Of a stretch of 64,000 nucleotides of DNA, positions 61,838 through 64,000 are shown piece after piece. Source of the DNA: CAWVWD01 sp965662365 (GTDB lineage Bacteria > Bacteroidota > Bacteroidia > Chitinophagales > Saprospiraceae); contig CBFIHR010000012.1 of the NCBI GenBank assembly GCA_965662365.1, positions 1-64,000 on the forward strand, written 5' to 3'. The notes under the pieces are model-generated. The model saw nothing but the letters and a program-made list of their open reading frames with translations. It ran no database searches and was not told the origin of the DNA. The position numbers were made by a program, and so were the translations under genes. Numbering within the stretch: position 1 is the stretch's first letter; each line of letters starts with the position of its first letter.

Positions 61838-62746
61838 TTATTCCATCTCGTCCAGCTCATGCTTCACATACAAATTATGGACAATCAAGATTAGGTAACC
61901 AAACAAAACAGCACCTACGATAAGTAAATTGTTAATTAAACCATCCGAAAGAAAGGATACTTTAATAAGTATCGTAGAAATAACGAACCCAGAATTTCTA
62001 ATTATTTTGTGAAACTTATCTGAATAGTAAAACGAAAAAAGCAAAATAAGTACATCTACTACAATTAACACCGTAAAAAACTCATCAAAAAAGATTGCAT
62101 TGATTTTTTTGAAGGCTGATACGCCATTTTGATAGTCGCCAACGGTCACGCTTAACCAGCTCGTTAGTGTGTAAATTGCCAATATGATAAAAATAGGGAC
62201 AAGTAGCACAGCCATGAGTTTTTTCAATTGGATAAATTGAATTATTTTAGAAGATTCAGTTTGTGACGAAGACGACTTTGTTTTATTGGACAGCTTTGTT
62301 TTTTGATAAAAAAGGTAGATCAGATAGAATAAAATCAGCGAGGTAATTACATCAAATGTAAACTGCAAATCATTTTTGTCTCTAAACCAATCTGAGGTAA
62401 GTTCGACATAAGTGATATCCTTGAAAATGCGACGAATCACAATCAATGTTATAATCTCATACTGTTTACCAATGTAGATTGTAGTGGATTTCGATAAAAA
62501 GAAAATCAGCAAATACACTTCATAAATCAAAATAAATGAAAACGGTGTGTAAATAGCCGCAATCGGGTTTTTAAAAAACTTTTCCTCAAGGTTAATGACT
62601 CCCTGCGTGTTTAGTACAATTAGAAATAAGTGAATTAGATAGCTAATGATAGCTATGGTTAAAATAGTTTTCTCTGTTTTCTCCTTAACCGTGACGGATA
62701 ATAATCTATCAAAAGCTACTTTCAACACTTTTTGTACTATCATCAT
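61838..62746 (-). CDS. Multi-pass membrane protein, unknown function
   Basis: A 302-residue integral membrane protein I do not recognise. About seven hydrophobic segments are visible: near residues 27-45, 63-85, 133-148, 180-200, 222-245, 255-272 and 273-292. A charged cytoplasmic-type loop rich in Lys, Ser and Thr (KTKLSNKTKSSSSQTESSK) lies near the middle. The segment YEIITLIVIRRIFKDITYVE has paired Arg in a hydrophobic helix, which can occur in voltage-sensor-like channels, but that is speculation. The start is one of two adjacent ATGs. No partner gene is apparent. Confidence 0.6.
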   Translation of the reverse strand: MMIVQKVLKVAFDRLLSVTVKEKTEKTILTIAIISYLIHLFLIVLNTQGVINLEEKFFKNPIAAIYTPFSFILIYEVYLLIFFLSKSTTIYIGKQYEIITLIVIRRIFKDITYVELTSDWFRDKNDLQFTFDVITSLILFYLIYLFYQKTKLSNKTKSSSSQTESSKIIQFIQLKKLMAVLLVPIFIILAIYTLTSWLSVTVGDYQNGVSAFKKINAIFFDEFFTVLIVVDVLILLFSFYYSDKFHKIIRNSGFVISTILIKVSFLSDGLINNLLIVGAVLFGYLILIVHNLYVKHELDEME

Positions 62747-62906
62747 ATTACTTTTTGAATGAAAAACATGCCATACTTATCCAATTTTTTAATTAATAAA
62801 AAGCCCAAAAAGGCCTGAGAAGTCATTTATTATCTTACCAAATTTGAATCCAAATCCTTACCTTTAAAAATATTTTATAAAAGTATTACAAACTAAATAA
62901 TGAACA

Positions 62907-64000
62907 ATGATGCTTAAGAGAACATTTTTTTTAGCAATAGCTTTGTGTTGCATCAACTTTTTCGGACAAGCACAAGACACCGAAAAGTTAACAAATGCGG
63001 AAGGTAGCGAATATGAATTTGAAGTCATTAGAAGTCTCGACCGTGACGAAGTAGCGAATCAAGGTCGTACTGGAACTTGCTGGAGTTTTTCTTCTTTATC
63101 TTTTTTTGAGGCAGAAGTAAAGCGGATCACTGGTCGTGATGTAGCTTTGTCGCCGATGTATGTCGTACATCATACTTATGAAGATAAAGCTGAGAAATAT
63201 GTGCGGATGCACGGAAATCTAAACTTTGCCGCTGGAGGTGCTTTTCACGATGTCGCTTATGTGATTGAGGAATATGGAATAGTACCCAAAGAGGTTTATA
63301 CGGGGAAAGATGAAGCTGCAAAACGTCATGATCATGGTGAGATGGACGCAGTTTTAAAAGCCGCAGTTGATGCGATTTTGAAACGTAAAAAACCATCCGA
63401 TAAATGGGACGATATGATTAGCGGAATTTTGGATAACTACTTGGGTGAATTGCCAGAAACATTTGAGTATGATGGTAAAACAGTTACACCAAAAGAGTTT
63501 GCTGGTACGATGGGCTTGAATATGGACGATTATGTATCAATCACGTCTTTCACACATCATCCGTTTTATGAAACATTTGATATTGAAGTACCTGATAACT
63601 GGATGAGCAAAGCATCTTATAATTTGCCATTAGAGGAGATGATGGAAGTTTTTAATAATGCGGTGGATAATGGTTATTCAATCGCTTGGGGTTCTGATGT
63701 TTCTGAAAAAGGATTTAACTATCGTGCTGGTTTGGCAGTAATGCCAAAAGATCAATCCACTTTATCTGTAAAAGGAGAAGATAATAAAAACTTTAATAAT
63801 GCTGGTGCTTTCAAATATGGTGAAGCCTTCAAAAAACCTGTTGAAGAGTTAGAAATCACACAAGAATTACGTCAAAAAGCATTTGATAATTATGAAACAA
63901 CGGACGATCATGGTATGCACATCATCGGTGTAGCGAAAGACCAAAACGGAAAACGCTATTATATCGTAAAAAACTCTTGGGGAAAAACGAATCAGTGCGA
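62907..64000 (+). CDS. Secreted C1-family cysteine peptidase, bleomycin hydrolase/aminopeptidase C type (partial)
   Basis: A papain-fold peptidase cut by the right edge; 364 complete codons are visible. The start is one of two adjacent ATGs (62907 or 62910) leading into a signal peptide (KRTFFLAIALCCINFFGQAQ). The catalytic Cys lies in NQGRTGTCWSFSS, preceded by the oxyanion Gln. The His is in DDHGMHIIGVAKD and the Asn in YIVKNSWG. The long insert between Cys and His is typical of the C1B (PepC/bleomycin hydrolase) branch. Cytoplasmic PepC lacks a signal peptide, so this exported form probably degrades peptides outside the cytoplasm. Confidence 0.9.
   Translation, partial: MMLKRTFFLAIALCCINFFGQAQDTEKLTNAEGSEYEFEVIRSLDRDEVANQGRTGTCWSFSSLSFFEAEVKRITGRDVALSPMYVVHHTYEDKAEKYVRMHGNLNFAAGGAFHDVAYVIEEYGIVPKEVYTGKDEAAKRHDHGEMDAVLKAAVDAILKRKKPSDKWDDMISGILDNYLGELPETFEYDGKTVTPKEFAGTMGLNMDDYVSITSFTHHPFYETFDIEVPDNWMSKASYNLPLEEMMEVFNNAVDNGYSIAWGSDVSEKGFNYRAGLAVMPKDQSTLSVKGEDNKNFNNAGAFKYGEAFKKPVEELEITQELRQKAFDNYETTDDHGMHIIGVAKDQNGKRYYIVKNSWGKTNQC

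Overview
This is an AT-rich chromosomal window from a member of the Bacteroidota. Several things point there: the recurring TAnnTTTG promoter box (once with a perfect TTTG element 19 bases upstream), weak ribosome binding sites, several likely TTG start codons, a GldB gliding lipoprotein, a type IX secretion tail on a surface protein, many outer-membrane barrels, DUF2480, and the gene order xerC - hpf - tRNAs - tuf - tRNA-Trp - secE - nusG - rplKAJL - rpoBC. I cannot place it below phylum with confidence; the gene set would suit a gliding, environmental lineage.

Layout. Positions 1-9,200 hold a partial acyl-CoA thioesterase, a DUF2480 protein, an MsbA-like ABC exporter, clpX, a very large outer-membrane barrel protein and a small membrane protein. 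Positions 9,500-23,800 hold a MarR regulator, rdgB, an ECF sigma factor paired with a membrane-to-barrel protein, a photolyase/cryptochrome, a secreted DUF2723-like protein, a small barrel, penicillin-binding protein 1C, a ribokinase, an AlkD-type repair protein, a DksA-like protein, OsmC, rnhB and a membrane-anchored unknown. Positions 24,000-27,900 carry gyrB, a PepSY-like secreted protein and fabI.

The centre (28,100-43,340) is the information-processing block. It reads on the minus strand from one consensus promoter at about 41,940-41,967 through four tRNAs, tuf, tRNA-Trp, secE, nusG, four ribosomal proteins and the two large RNA polymerase subunits. Hairpins at several junctions (tRNA-Gly/tRNA-Thr, tuf/tRNA-Trp, tRNA-Trp/secE, rplK/rplA, rplL/rpoB) probably tune or process this long transcript. 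hpf and xerC lie upstream.

The right part (43,500-64,000) is mixed: a barrel protein, gldB, an RCC1-propeller surface protein, purC, an S37 peptidase, comEC, fmt, an OmpA-domain protein, a short Uma2 nuclease, a putative porin, a thymidylate kinase with an unexplained C-terminal domain, two tandem LexA-like S24 regulators, a multi-pass membrane protein and a partial bleomycin-hydrolase-type peptidase. There is no prophage, insertion sequence, CRISPR array or rRNA operon.

The most interesting signals are small. They are a dispersed family of palindromic elements whose stems vary in a paired way while the loop stays constant, a decamer repeated upstream of both S24 regulators, the thymidylate kinase extension, and the 207-base structured gap between rplK and rplA. 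I did not find a clear multi-gene novel system.
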